DNA of 64,000 nt from Spirochaetales bacterium (lineage in GTDB: Bacteria > Spirochaetota > GWE2-31-10). The notes under the pieces were generated by a model. That model saw only the letters and a program-made list of their open reading frames with translations, did no database searches and had not been told where the DNA came from. This document shows, piece by piece, positions 1 to 9,123 of the stretch (position 1 is the stretch's first letter; every line of letters starts with the position of its first letter). Position numbers and translations under genes: made by a program. The stretch covers positions 65,003-129,002 of the forward strand of contig JAGANG010000035.1 of the NCBI GenBank assembly GCA_017624275.1, read 5' to 3'.

Positions 1-47
1 AAATCTTTTGCTCTTTCTCCGATAATCCGGCAAATTTAATTTAGGTG

Positions 48-71
48 AAAACACCGTTTAAACTGCGTTTT
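48..71. repeat. Dispersed imperfect palindrome, copy 1
   Basis: A 24-bp near-palindrome centred on GTTTAAAC, with AAAAC and GTTTT at its ends. Its first 16 bases (AAAACACCGTTTAAAC) recur exactly at 40663, and the first 11 recur at 21397. All three copies lie in accessory DNA, upstream of a mobile or unknown gene. It could be a small interspersed element or a protein-binding site. The role is unknown. Confidence 0.55.
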
Positions 72-120
72 ACACGTCAAAATAAAAAAACTTCAATTTT
101 TTTCCCGAAATTTAAGCTCG

Positions 121-164
121 GTATTTAACTGACGTTAAATACTCAGTTCGCATATTTCATATGC
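121..164. other. Two adjacent perfect hairpins
   Basis: GTATTTAAC (121-129) and GTTAAATAC (134-142) form a perfect 9-bp stem with a 4-nt loop. Immediately after, GCATAT (150-155) and ATATGC (159-164) form a 6-bp stem with a 3-nt loop. No T-tract follows, so neither looks like a terminator. They lie about 80-125 bp upstream of a decayed transposase gene and may belong to that element. Function is unknown. Confidence 0.4.
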
Positions 165-245
165 TCACCGTACATGCAATAAAAAAACTTTTTTACTTTA
201 TATAATTATGGATTTTTTTCCTAAATTATATCTAAGGAATAGAAA

Positions 246-427
246 ATGATGTATTTTGAAAAATACGAAGATATCTGTTTCACAAACAATTTTGCAAGGT
301 TATGCAGAACGAGGAGATTTGCCGAGAAGTCATCGAAACACTTTTGCATATAAAGGTCGGCAAGCTGGAATATAAATCATTCGAAAACACTTCATTCGTT
401 CACGTTGCTCACCAACCGTGGAGATAA
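246..427 (+). pseudogene. Remnant of a PD-(D/E)XK (Rpn-family) nuclease transposase
   Basis: The first frame from ATG 246 reads through a TNNF segment. The next frame then continues with FCKVMQNEEICREVIETLL and HIKVGKLEYKSFE, ending at 425-427. These are the two halves of the conserved N-terminus of the Rpn/PD-(D/E)XK transposase family that is abundant in Treponema (FTNDFLFCKVMQNEE... in intact members). The join is out of frame at about 288-296, consistent with a small deletion. Only about 60 of roughly 300 residues remain and the catalytic PD-(D/E)XK core is absent. A TATAAT lies at 201-206. It is a dead fragment. The family call rests on remembered family motifs. Confidence 0.65.
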
Positions 428-480
428 AAGAAAACCTTGCAAAGGTTTGAAAAATGTTATCAAGTGCCGAACAAGCCGAA

Positions 481-519
481 AAAACCCCGATTCCAAATAT
501 GGAAATCGGGGTTTTATTA
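481..519 (-). terminator. Rho-independent terminator for the AICAR transformylase gene
   Basis: CCCCGATTCC (485-494) pairs with GGaAATCGGGG (501-511), leaving a six-base loop. On the minus strand the stem is followed by six T (A479-A484 on the plus strand), just past the stop codon at 541. On the plus strand there is also a TTTT run, so it may act in both directions. Confidence 0.85.
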
Positions 520-540
520 TTATAAAAAATGAATTGGTTA

Positions 541-1506
541 TTAATGGTAGAAATGGCGATTTCCCGTAAAATACATAGCCACACCTAGTTCGTTACATGC
601 ATTGATTGAATCTTCATCACGTACAGAACCACCCGGTTGAGCTATCGCAGTAATTCCTCGTTCTGCAGCCAAACGCACTGTATCATCCATCGGAAAGAAT
701 GCATCAGAGCCGATTACAGCACCTTTTGCTTTTTCCCCTGCCCAATCAAGAGCTATTCTTGCACTTGTCACACGATTCATTTGACCGGCACCTACACCAA
801 GCAACATTTTATTTTTTACAACTACAATTGCATTTGATTTTACGTTCTTAACAATTGTCTGTGCAAATTTCATATCTTCAAGTTCTTCATCTGTAGCTGC
901 TTTTTCGGTAATCTTTTTATATTCTTCTGTCATAGGAGATAAAACATCACGTTCTTGAATCAAATATCCACCTAAAACATGTTTTACTTCACAATCTTTT
1001 TCATTAAAAATTAAATCTTTCCATTTTGCATATTCCATCAAACGAATATTCTTTTTCTTTGACAAAATCTCAAAAGCACCTTCAGTAAATTTTTCGGCAA
1101 TGATAATTTCCAAGAAAATTTTAGAAAGAAGTTCTGCCGTATCTTCCTTTACAATACCTTTCATCGCTACAATTCCGCCGAAGATTGACATTGAATCACC
1201 TTCGTAAGTAGCTTTGAATGATTCGTAAACACTGTTGCGAGTAGCTGCTCCGCATGGATTTGAATGTTTTACAGCAACACATGATTCATCATCTAAATCA
1301 GCAAGGATACGAAGAGCTCCGGAAATATCTGCAATATTATTGTAACTTAATTCTTTTCCATGTAATTTTCCTTCCGTAAAAAAATTATGAACTCCGGAAT
1401 TTCCGGCTTCAACAAAATACGCTGCATTTTGATGAGGGTTTTCGCCGTAACGCATTTCAATATTTTTTGTCAGATTAAGAGAGAATTCATTTTCCAACTG
1501 TTCCAT
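541..1506 (-). CDS. purH: Stand-alone AICAR transformylase (PurH C-terminal domain)
   Basis: Transfers a formyl group from 10-formyl-THF to AICAR to make FAICAR in de novo purine synthesis, in the cytosol. The 321 residues correspond only to the transformylase half of bifunctional PurH (usually about 520 residues). The catalytic Lys-His pair is in VKHSNPCG (K80-H81), and IGSDAFFPM and IAQPGGSVRDED are family motifs. The N-terminal MGS-fold IMP cyclohydrolase domain is missing. The 257 bases upstream encode nothing like it, so this is a domain-only gene and not a frameshift. GGAG lies 9 nt upstream of the ATG. It is monocistronic and divergent from moxR. The cyclohydrolase step must be encoded elsewhere or be absent. 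Confidence 0.88.
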   Translation of the reverse strand: MEQLENEFSLNLTKNIEMRYGENPHQNAAYFVEAGNSGVHNFFTEGKLHGKELSYNNIADISGALRILADLDDESCVAVKHSNPCGAATRNSVYESFKATYEGDSMSIFGGIVAMKGIVKEDTAELLSKIFLEIIIAEKFTEGAFEILSKKKNIRLMEYAKWKDLIFNEKDCEVKHVLGGYLIQERDVLSPMTEEYKKITEKAATDEELEDMKFAQTIVKNVKSNAIVVVKNKMLLGVGAGQMNRVTSARIALDWAGEKAKGAVIGSDAFFPMDDTVRLAAERGITAIAQPGGSVRDEDSINACNELGVAMYFTGNRHFYH

Positions 1507-1676
1507 TTCAAATACTCCGTATAGATAAAATTGTTCTTCCTTATACCGTTTTTTTTATTTAAAGTCATTAAAATCTTTATACTTAAATTGCCACGTTGTA
1601 CTTTAATAAAGAATTATAAAAATATTGTCATAAAGTTTATTTTTAATTAATTTGAGTCCTACTCAAAACAAAATAT

Positions 1677-1705
1677 TTGACAATGAAATTATCGGGGTGT
1701 ATATA
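1677..1705 (+). promoter_or_regulatory. Sigma-70 promoter of the moxR-bat operon
   Basis: TTGACA (1677-1682), 17-bp spacer, TATATA (1700-1705). Transcription would start near 1712, about 50 nt before the GTG start of moxR. The rest of the 1507-1763 gap is AT-rich and shows nothing else I can name. Confidence 0.75.
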
Positions 1706-1763
1706 CCGTTAAAAATGTCATTTAGCTCATAATATAAATTACTTTTTTTAAAGAGGATATTAA

Positions 1764-2750
1764 GTGGATACACAAGTAAAAGAAATTCATGCAAAGGTAG
1801 AACGTGAGATTTCTACTATAGAAGCAATTCAAAGTGAAATGAATAAAATTATCGTCGGTCAACGTGAAATGGTCGAAGGACTTCTTGTAGGTTTGTTTAC
1901 CGGCGGTCATATTTTAGTAGAGGGAGTTCCTGGACTTGCAAAAACTCTGGCAATCAGTACTTTATCAAAAGTTGTAGATTTAGATTACAAAAGAGTTCAA
2001 TTTACTCCTGATTTATTGCCGTCTGATATTACCGGTACATTGATTTACAATCAAAAATCCGGCGATTTTGAACCTAAAAAAGGTCCTATTTTTGCAAATC
2101 TAATTCTTGCCGACGAAATAAATCGTGCTCCGGCAAAAGTTCAAGCCGCATTACTTGAAGCTATGCAGGAAAAACACATTACAATCGGTGATATTACTTA
2201 TGCTCTTCCTAAACCTTTTATGGTAATGGCTACTCAAAATCCTGTTGATCAAGAAGGAACTTATGCCCTTCCAGAAGCACAAGTAGACCGTTTTATGATG
2301 AAAATCAAAATTACTTATCCTAAAAAAGAAGAGGAAAAAGTTATTCTCGACAGAATGATGGACAATTCTGAAATTCCTTTAAATTGCGTTGTTTCAAAAG
2401 AAAAGATTGCACAGATAAACAGTCTTATAAATGAAATATATATCGGTGACAGAGTAAAAAATTACATTATCGATATTATAGATGCGACTCGTCATCCGGA
2501 AAATTACGGATTAAAAATAAACAATCTTATTAATTATCCGGCATCTCCTCGTGCAAGCATTTTCTTAGCTCGTGCAGCAAAAGGTTTTGCACTTCTTAAC
2601 GGCAGAGGTTATGTTACTGCCGATGATATTAAAAATGTAAGCATGATGGTTTTACGTCACAGAATTTTGCTTAGTTATGAAGCAGAAGCAGAAGGCATTT
2701 CTTCTGAAGACGTGATTACAAAAATTTTCAATTCCGTTGTGGTTCCGTAA
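1764..2750 (+). CDS. moxR: MoxR-family AAA+ ATPase
   Basis: AAA+ chaperone-like ATPase of the MoxR family. These proteins act with VWA-domain partners on maturation or stress functions. Walker A is EGVPGLAKT (about residues 52-60), Walker B is LILADEINRAP, and sensor 1 is ATQNPVDQEGTY. At 328 residues it is of normal length. The start is GTG 1764, with AAGAGG 7 nt upstream. It is the first gene of a seven-gene operon, and the DUF58 gene starts at the base after its stop. The MoxR-DUF58-BatA-BatB-BatD order is classical for aerotolerance (bat) loci in Bacteroidetes and spirochaetes. The exact substrate is unknown. Confidence 0.93.
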   Translation: MDTQVKEIHAKVEREISTIEAIQSEMNKIIVGQREMVEGLLVGLFTGGHILVEGVPGLAKTLAISTLSKVVDLDYKRVQFTPDLLPSDITGTLIYNQKSGDFEPKKGPIFANLILADEINRAPAKVQAALLEAMQEKHITIGDITYALPKPFMVMATQNPVDQEGTYALPEAQVDRFMMKIKITYPKKEEEKVILDRMMDNSEIPLNCVVSKEKIAQINSLINEIYIGDRVKNYIIDIIDATRHPENYGLKINNLINYPASPRASIFLARAAKGFALLNGRGYVTADDIKNVSMMVLRHRILLSYEAEAEGISSEDVITKIFNSVVVP

Positions 2751-3644
2751 ATGAATAAAAATAATACTGAAAAAATTCCGGAAGAACTTTTTAAGAAAGT
2801 AAAAAAAATTGAGCTTCATACAAGAAAATTAGTAAACGCCATGTCGTCCGGCGGCTATATTTCTGTATTTCGCGGACAAGGTATGGAGTTTGAAGAAGTA
2901 AGAGAATACAATGCCGGCGATGATTATCGTAAAATTGATTGGAATGTAACGGCTCGACATAATACTCCGTATGTTAAACGCCATCGTGAAGAGCGAGAAC
3001 TTAACGTTATGTTGCTTTTGGATGTTTCCGGGTCGCTTAATTTCGGGTCTTCATTCCAAACAAAACGCAGTATTATGGTAGAAACCGCTGCACTTCTTGC
3101 TTTTACTTCCCTTTTTAATCAAGATAAAATCGGGTCTATATTCTTTACCGATCGGATAGAACAATATTGTTATCCTTCCAAAAGCAAGAATGCAATTTTA
3201 AGAATGATTCGTGATATTTTATTTTTCAAACCTACCGGTAAAGGTACAGATATTAATTTAGCTCTCGACTATGCTATTTCAAATATGAAACATCACGGTA
3301 TTATCTTTCTATTTTCGGATTTTCTGTCTGACATTGACAGTTCCAAATTATTTATCGCATCTCGCAAGCACGATATTATACCGGTAATAATCGAAGATGA
3401 CTTTGAATTGCCCGGTAAAAATATTGGATTGATTGATATGATTGATAATGAAACCGGCAGAAAAATTCTTGTCGATACCGGAAGTAAAGCTTACAAGGCA
3501 TTTCTTGACGAACGATTACGCCGAAAGGAAATGTTCTTGGATGAACTTGTAAAATATAACATCGAACCTATACATATTAACACTGCCGAATCGGCAGAAA
3601 AACCGATATTAACCTATTTTCACAAACGAAAGCGAAGGCATTAA
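2751..3644 (+). CDS. DUF58 domain protein (VWA-like) of the bat operon
   Basis: A cytosolic 297-residue protein without membrane segments. The family signature FRGQGMEFEEVREYNAGDDY (about 40-59) followed by RKIDWNVTAR is that of DUF58. A VWA-like core follows, with LLLDVSGSLNFGS (DxSxS, a MIDAS-type metal site) and a GTDINLALDYA loop. DUF58 proteins are almost always encoded next to MoxR ATPases and are assumed to be their partners. Here the ATG follows the moxR stop directly, so translation is probably coupled. Biochemical function is not established for the family. Confidence 0.9.
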   Translation: MNKNNTEKIPEELFKKVKKIELHTRKLVNAMSSGGYISVFRGQGMEFEEVREYNAGDDYRKIDWNVTARHNTPYVKRHREERELNVMLLLDVSGSLNFGSSFQTKRSIMVETAALLAFTSLFNQDKIGSIFFTDRIEQYCYPSKSKNAILRMIRDILFFKPTGKGTDINLALDYAISNMKHHGIIFLFSDFLSDIDSSKLFIASRKHDIIPVIIEDDFELPGKNIGLIDMIDNETGRKILVDTGSKAYKAFLDERLRRKEMFLDELVKYNIEPIHINTAESAEKPILTYFHKRKRRH

Positions 3645-3646
3645 TT

Positions 3647-4645
3647 ATGAAAAAAAAGTTTCTGTGGATTATCGTTGCATTATCCATTTCTTTCACACTT
3701 TTTTGTGAAGAAAAATTTCCGACAAAAGATTTTTCTTTAAGTAAAACTGAAATATTACTAGGTGAAAAAATAAATTTTCAGTTTTCTATTGTTCCGAATG
3801 ATGAAACTAAAAAATATGAGATTCTTACTGAAGAATTTTCTATTATCGCACCTTTTGAGATTTTATCTATCGATTACAAAAAACTCGGTAATAACGTAAC
3901 TCTCGTAAGCGGTGAAATGACATCTTTTACCTCTGGTGAATTAAAAGACATAAATATGTCTGTTCCCGTTTCTTTTTCCGACGGTACGGTAGCAATTTAC
4001 CAAACAGACAATCAAACTTTTAATGTAAAGCCTGTTCTTACAAAGGAAGAAGAAGAGGCTCTGAAAAAAATTGAAGATCCGTCTACTATCGAATTAAGAG
4101 CATCTTTGCCGCAGGAAAAATTTCGTTTATATTTTGAAGGCTGGCTGATTTTTATATTGATTGTCGTTGTTCTGGCAATCTTAGCTGTTATTATTTACCG
4201 CATTATCATTAAAAAACTTCGTTCAAAAACTTCTGATAATCAAAAAGAATCAGATCCTCTTAATAATTTATCGCCGTATGAAAAATTCTTATTTATGATG
4301 GAAACTCATTGTATTTATTCTGCCGACCGTAAAGAAACCGAAGTCAATCTTTCCGGTATGAGTTGTGCGTTAAAAGAGCTTATTACACAAACTTTTAATT
4401 TTGAAACACAATCAAATGCGAAATCCGAAACTACACGGGAATTGTTGCATTCTATGCGTCGTGAAAATATTGATGACGTTTTGATTTCAAATATCGGAGC
4501 AGTTTTCAATTCTATGGATATGGTAAAATTCGCTAAAGCCAATATTAACCAAGAAGTTTTTGATGATTACGCAAAAAATATTCGTGAATTCGGAAACAAA
4601 ATAAATGAACTCGGTAAAAAAGGAGATGAAAATGAAAACATTTAG
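3647..4645 (+). CDS. Bat-operon membrane protein of unknown function
   Basis: It has a signal peptide (residues 1-20, a hydrophobic stretch ending SFTLFCEE), then an extracytoplasmic beta-rich domain to about residue 160. One membrane helix follows at about 167-189 (LIFILIVVVLAILAVIIYRIII), then a cytosolic helical tail of about 140 residues. This topology matches the small BatD-like or DUF4381-like proteins often found between DUF58 and batA, but I see no decisive motif. It starts 2 nt after the DUF58 gene and its 3' end overlaps batA by 14 nt. It probably forms part of a membrane complex with BatA, BatB and BatD (inference from context). Confidence 0.75.
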   Translation: MKKKFLWIIVALSISFTLFCEEKFPTKDFSLSKTEILLGEKINFQFSIVPNDETKKYEILTEEFSIIAPFEILSIDYKKLGNNVTLVSGEMTSFTSGELKDINMSVPVSFSDGTVAIYQTDNQTFNVKPVLTKEEEEALKKIEDPSTIELRASLPQEKFRLYFEGWLIFILIVVVLAILAVIIYRIIIKKLRSKTSDNQKESDPLNNLSPYEKFLFMMETHCIYSADRKETEVNLSGMSCALKELITQTFNFETQSNAKSETTRELLHSMRRENIDDVLISNIGAVFNSMDMVKFAKANINQEVFDDYAKNIREFGNKINELGKKGDENENI

Positions 4646-5582
4646 ATTTGATAATCTACTGGGCTTTTTATTCTTTTTGTTACCGTTTCTTACCTTATTA
4701 TATTATTTGTTTTCCGAAAAAATCATCAAACACGGAGCATTTGTCAGTGCTATTTCCGGTTTTAATCAAAAGAAATCTTGGCGTGTTATTGCTCATTATA
4801 TAAGCGTAGTTTTATTATTTACAGGATTATTTTTTATAGCATTCAGTCTTACCAGACCTCAATACGGTACTCAAAAAGAAAAAATTATTTCTACCGGAAT
4901 TGATATCGTAATTGCTCTTGATACATCTCCGAGTATGTTGATTAAGGATTATAAAAATAATACTCGAATCAATGTTGCAAAAGTAATACTTACAGACTTT
5001 GTAGAAAAACGAAAAAATGACAGAATGGGATTAGTTGTATTTTCTACAAATTCAATCATAAAATCCCCGGCAACTACAAATACCGATTTGTTAAAACGTA
5101 TTATTTCAAAAATTGAAATAGATCCCCGTAAAGAAGGTACCACTTCAATCGGTATAGGAATGGCAAGCGGAATTAATCGTCTTATTAAACTGAAAGACAA
5201 TACCGAAAGCAAATCAAAAATATTAATTCTTGTAACTGACGGAAAAAACAATTCCGGAGAAATCACTCCGCAGGCTGCTGCCGATATGGCAAAACAGCTC
5301 GGAATAAAAGTTTATACTGTCGGAATCGGCAGCAGCGAAGAGCTTGATTTTGAACTATTGGGAAGCATTGCAAAAGATACCGGCGGTAAATTTTTCCACG
5401 CATCAACTTCAAATAATATAGAAGAAGCTTTTGCTGAAATAAACCAGCTTGAAAAACAAAAAATTGAAACCGTAAATTTTACTCGCTTCAAAAGTATCGG
5501 TTACCCTATCGCTGCTATCGGAGCTTTATTATTTTTACTTGGATTATGCGGGTATTCATTCCTATTTAGGAGATTACATTAA
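4632..5582 (+). CDS. batA: BatA-like VWA-domain membrane protein
   Basis: A VWA protein anchored by N-terminal helices (about 8-24 and 50-70) and one C-terminal helix. The intact MIDAS reads DTSPS (in IALDTSPSM), with GTTSIGIGMA and ILVTDGKNN as the later metal-loop motifs. It acts at the inner membrane with the periplasm-facing Bat proteins. The frame extends up to 4605, but AGGAG at 4621-4625 lies 6 nt before the ATG at 4632, so this start is preferred (316 residues). It overlaps the preceding gene by 14 nt and the following one by 1 nt (TAATG). The Bat system is linked to oxygen tolerance in Bacteroides; the role in treponemes is unproven. Confidence 0.88.
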   Translation: MKTFRFDNLLGFLFFLLPFLTLLYYLFSEKIIKHGAFVSAISGFNQKKSWRVIAHYISVVLLFTGLFFIAFSLTRPQYGTQKEKIISTGIDIVIALDTSPSMLIKDYKNNTRINVAKVILTDFVEKRKNDRMGLVVFSTNSIIKSPATTNTDLLKRIISKIEIDPRKEGTTSIGIGMASGINRLIKLKDNTESKSKILILVTDGKNNSGEITPQAAADMAKQLGIKVYTVGIGSSEELDFELLGSIAKDTGGKFFHASTSNNIEEAFAEINQLEKQKIETVNFTRFKSIGYPIAAIGALLFLLGLCGYSFLFRRLH

Positions 5583-7393
5583 TGTTTGAAAATACAAAAT
5601 TATTCTATTTATTCTTATTACTTCCTTTTTTAATCGGATTGTTTGTTTTTTTTAATTTACACTTTAAAAAGTCTGCAAAAAAAATCGCCGGGAAAAATAT
5701 TGATACAATTTTGCCTTATTACACTGAAGGTCAAAAATGGATATCCTTGTTATTCTACATAATGGGCTTTATTTTGTTAATTGTCGCATTGGCACGTCCT
5801 CGCTGGGGAATTGAAAATATCAGTACCGATTTAAAAGGTCGTGACGTTCTTGTAATGATTGACGTTTCATATTCAATGGCGGTGCCTGATGTTATTCCGA
5901 ATCGTATGGATTTGGCAAAAAAATACATTAATGAACTTTTAGAAAGCGGAATAGAAGACAGAATCGGATTGATGGTTTTCAGTTCGGACAGTGAACTTCT
6001 TGTTCCGGTAACTCACGATTATGCGGCTGTTTCCTTTTTTCTGGAGTCTATATATCCGGGAATGGTAGGAAAAGGCGGTACAGATATCGGGAATGCCCTT
6101 GTCGCAGGGATAAAATCTTTTGATGATACGGATTTTTCCAATAAAATGATTATTCTTATTACTGACGGTGAAGATTTGGAAGGTAAAGTAAAAAACAATG
6201 AAGATTTTATAAAAGATTCTGATATTAAAATTTTCACTGTCGGAATCGGTACTAAAAACGGTGAGCCTATTCCACTTCGCAATGATAAAGGAGAAATTGA
6301 GTCTTACGTAAAATCTCCTGACGGTACACATGTTGTAAGTAAACTTGATGAAGCTTTATTATCAAGAATTGCAGAAATTACCGGCGGAAGTTATATGCGT
6401 ACAGGTGGAAAATCCGGAGAATTGGTAGAATTTATCGGTCGAATCAAAAATGTCAAAAGTAAGGATTACGATAAAACGAATTTTACTCAAAAAAAAGATC
6501 AATATGTAATGTTTTTAGGAATTGCACTTCTTATGTTTTGCGTAGGTTTTATTTTGGATTTAGGTCGCTTTGTAAAAAGAGGCAGAACAAATTGGATAAC
6601 TAATATTTTTGCTTTTATGATTTTGTTTCTACCTTTAAATTTACAAGGACAAGCTCCTCAACCGCAGACTTTACAAATGCAAAAGATGTCGCCTCAGCAA
6701 TCACAAACACCGGCTGATGATGTGAGTTCCGACAGTTCGCCTATTCGAAAGTCTACACGTAATTCCGGTCGTAATAAAAATGGAGCATGGAAAGGAAATC
6801 GTAATTTTGATAAAGGCGATTTTCCAAAAGCATTATCAGCATATGCTTCTGCCGTACATGCTTTTTCCGGAAACCAACTTGCAAAATTGTATTTGAATCT
6901 CGGAAATACATTCGTAAAAACTCAAAATCCCGAAAATGCAAGCAAATATTATGAAATGGCATTAAATACAGCTTCTGACAATGAATTAAAAAGTCGTATT
7001 CTTTATCAAGCCGGACTTTTAGCATTTAAAAACAAACAATACACCGAAGCAGCTGCATTTTTTAAAGAATCATTAAAATTAAATGATAGTAATGATGACG
7101 CAAGATATAATTATGCAGTTTCTGTTTTATTTGCAGAATCCGGACAAAATAAAAGTGATTCTCAAGATAATAATCAAGAACAACAGGATACAAAAGAAGA
7201 CTCTCAAGAAAATGAAAATGAAAACGAAAAACAAGAACAACAACAGCAGCAACAGAATGAAGAAAAAAAAGCTGAGAATATAAAAGAAATGCTTGAAGCA
7301 TTAGAGAATAAAGAAAGAGAAAACAGCCGACAAAATGCCGAAGCTCAACAAAGTCAGAATCAACAACAACAGTGGAGAGGTAAATATTGGTAA
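5582..7393 (+). CDS. batB: BatB-BatC fusion: VWA domain plus TPR and Gln-rich tail
   Basis: The first half is BatB: two N-terminal helices, then a VWA domain with intact MIDAS DVSYS (VMIDVSYSMAV), GGTDIGNALVAG and ILITDGEDLEG. Two hydrophobic segments follow at about 305-355. The second half resembles BatC: a low-complexity PQ/S linker (about 357-390), about three TPR units (about 400-510), then a charged Gln/Glu/Asn tail ending QQQWRGKYW. In Bacteroides BatB (about 340 aa) and BatC (about 240 aa) are separate genes; here one 603-residue frame carries both. It overlaps batA by 1 nt and batD by at least 1 nt. The TPR part would face the periplasm if both hydrophobic segments span (inference). 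Confidence 0.88.
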   Translation: MFENTKLFYLFLLLPFLIGLFVFFNLHFKKSAKKIAGKNIDTILPYYTEGQKWISLLFYIMGFILLIVALARPRWGIENISTDLKGRDVLVMIDVSYSMAVPDVIPNRMDLAKKYINELLESGIEDRIGLMVFSSDSELLVPVTHDYAAVSFFLESIYPGMVGKGGTDIGNALVAGIKSFDDTDFSNKMIILITDGEDLEGKVKNNEDFIKDSDIKIFTVGIGTKNGEPIPLRNDKGEIESYVKSPDGTHVVSKLDEALLSRIAEITGGSYMRTGGKSGELVEFIGRIKNVKSKDYDKTNFTQKKDQYVMFLGIALLMFCVGFILDLGRFVKRGRTNWITNIFAFMILFLPLNLQGQAPQPQTLQMQKMSPQQSQTPADDVSSDSSPIRKSTRNSGRNKNGAWKGNRNFDKGDFPKALSAYASAVHAFSGNQLAKLYLNLGNTFVKTQNPENASKYYEMALNTASDNELKSRILYQAGLLAFKNKQYTEAAAFFKESLKLNDSNDDARYNYAVSVLFAESGQNKSDSQDNNQEQQDTKEDSQENENENEKQEQQQQQQNEEKKAENIKEMLEALENKERENSRQNAEAQQSQNQQQQWRGKYW

Positions 7394-9123
7394 TGAACAA
7401 AGCAAAATTTTCCGTATTAATATTTCTGTTTATCGCAAACTTTGTATATGCAAAAAACATCTCATACAATTTAGAAGCGTCAAAAAATGAAGTCAGTACT
7501 AACGAAATGTTTCAAATCACGTTAGAAATTACAAATGCTAGTAACGCTTCTGTTTCTCTGTTAGAAGAAAATCCGGCTGTTTCATTAAGAGAAGTCGGTA
7601 AATCAAGCAGTATTAGTTTTACAAACGGTCAACAATCGTCTTCCGTTACAATTACTTATATTGCAAAAATAACAAAAGAAGGAAAACAAAAAATCGGACC
7701 GTTTAAAATAAAAAACAGGTCTGAAAGTATAAATACCAAACCGTTGTTCATCAACGTTTCTGCATCTTCCTCAAATAATTCACACGCAACTCAAGAAAAA
7801 GCAGAAGATGCATTTATCAAAGCTGTAGCATCAAAAACTTCAGTCTATGAAGGTGAATTTATCGATGTATCAGTATTTTTTTATACATCCGTAGAAACTA
7901 GAATTAACGATTATACTCAGCTGGAATTCCCGGCAAATGCTTGGACTGAAGATATTCGTTCCGAAAATGATCATAAAAGACGTGTACAAATCGGAAATCG
8001 CATCTATGATGAATATGAAATAGAACGTAAAAGACTTTTTATCAATACTGCAGGAGAATATGAAATCTCTCCGGCAAAAATAAATCTTTATCTATTTTCA
8101 CGTTCTACAATGTTTTCATTCTACTCTACTCCGACATTCTTAGAAACTCAGCCGATAAATATCAACGTAAAACCTTTGCCGGAATCTCCGGTAAAAATCG
8201 ATACGGCTGTTCCTACCGGTTCATTCTCCGTTGATGTAAAATTATCATCGCAAGAAGTAAAAGTCGGTGAACCTGTTACTATGACCATAACATTAAACGG
8301 TAAAGGAAATTTCCATGTAATAAACAAATATCCTATATCACACACAAAGGAAATAGAACTTTTTACATCAAAAAGTAATCTGCTAAAAAATGGAAATACT
8401 GCAATCGGAAAAAATTGGGAAACTATTTTAGTTCCTAAAAAACAAGGAGAACTTACTGTTTCTTCAGCACCTTTTACATATTTTGATACATCATCTTATG
8501 ATTACCAAACTTTGCCGAGTCAATCATTTATAATCAAAGTTTCGGGCAATGATACTGAAGTCCAGACAATGCAAACAATGGATTTCAATGGCAATGAAAA
8601 TGCAAAAAAGCAAAAAATAAAAAAAATTGACCCGAAATCTTTATTCATGATTTCAAATGTATTGGAAAAACACCCGGTAAATCATTCGAATGCTTTTTTT
8701 ATTGTAATAATGTCTGCAATGTACGGTTTGTTGATTATAATTTTCGTCGTATATTTAACATTTAAGTATTTCTTCAAAAAAGAAAATAAAGCAATAAATC
8801 CATTAAAGCGTTTAGAGCGAGAAATAAATAAGATTGATACAAATGATTTATCAAAAGCTACTGAAAAGCTTTACGGTGAATTGGAAATGTTTATGATAGT
8901 GGAATTTGAAATTGATTCCGTCGACATCAGAAAAAATATTTTAAAAGAAAAACTGTCAGAAAAATTATCAGAAGATCTTTTAGAACAAATTATTAATATT
9001 ATATCAGAATTCGAAATTATCCGATTCGGCGGTATGGATATATCACAATCAAATATAAACGCCTTAAAAAATCGAGTATTACAACTGTGTAAAGATTTAG
9101 CCAAATACAAGGATTCAAAATGA
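7393..9123 (+). CDS. batD: BatD-like protein
   Basis: Signal peptide (FSVLIFLFIANFVYAKN), then a long extracytoplasmic region with repeated beta-sandwich sections and a BatD-type beginning (LEASKNEVSTNEMFQITLEI). One membrane helix lies at about 437-460 and a cytosolic helical tail of about 115 residues follows. The length of 576-578 residues is usual for BatD. The start is ambiguous. ATG 7393 makes the 1-nt TAATG overlap common in this genome, but GGAGAGG (7374-7380) is 12 nt away from it. The same site lies at an ideal 6 nt from an in-frame TTG at 7387. It overlaps batE by 4 nt. Confidence 0.85.
   Translation: MNKAKFSVLIFLFIANFVYAKNISYNLEASKNEVSTNEMFQITLEITNASNASVSLLEENPAVSLREVGKSSSISFTNGQQSSSVTITYIAKITKEGKQKIGPFKIKNRSESINTKPLFINVSASSSNNSHATQEKAEDAFIKAVASKTSVYEGEFIDVSVFFYTSVETRINDYTQLEFPANAWTEDIRSENDHKRRVQIGNRIYDEYEIERKRLFINTAGEYEISPAKINLYLFSRSTMFSFYSTPTFLETQPININVKPLPESPVKIDTAVPTGSFSVDVKLSSQEVKVGEPVTMTITLNGKGNFHVINKYPISHTKEIELFTSKSNLLKNGNTAIGKNWETILVPKKQGELTVSSAPFTYFDTSSYDYQTLPSQSFIIKVSGNDTEVQTMQTMDFNGNENAKKQKIKKIDPKSLFMISNVLEKHPVNHSNAFFIVIMSAMYGLLIIIFVVYLTFKYFFKKENKAINPLKRLEREINKIDTNDLSKATEKLYGELEMFMIVEFEIDSVDIRKNILKEKLSEKLSEDLLEQIINIISEFEIIRFGGMDISQSNINALKNRVLQLCKDLAKYKDSK

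Noticed and set aside
330-584. 84-residue minus-strand frame
   Set aside because: It spans the terminator and the end of the AICAR transformylase gene; composition is non-coding and the decayed transposase on the other strand explains the sequence.
7062-7469. 135-residue minus-strand frame
   Set aside because: Antisense of the Gln-rich tail of the BatB-BatC gene; long only because of codon bias.
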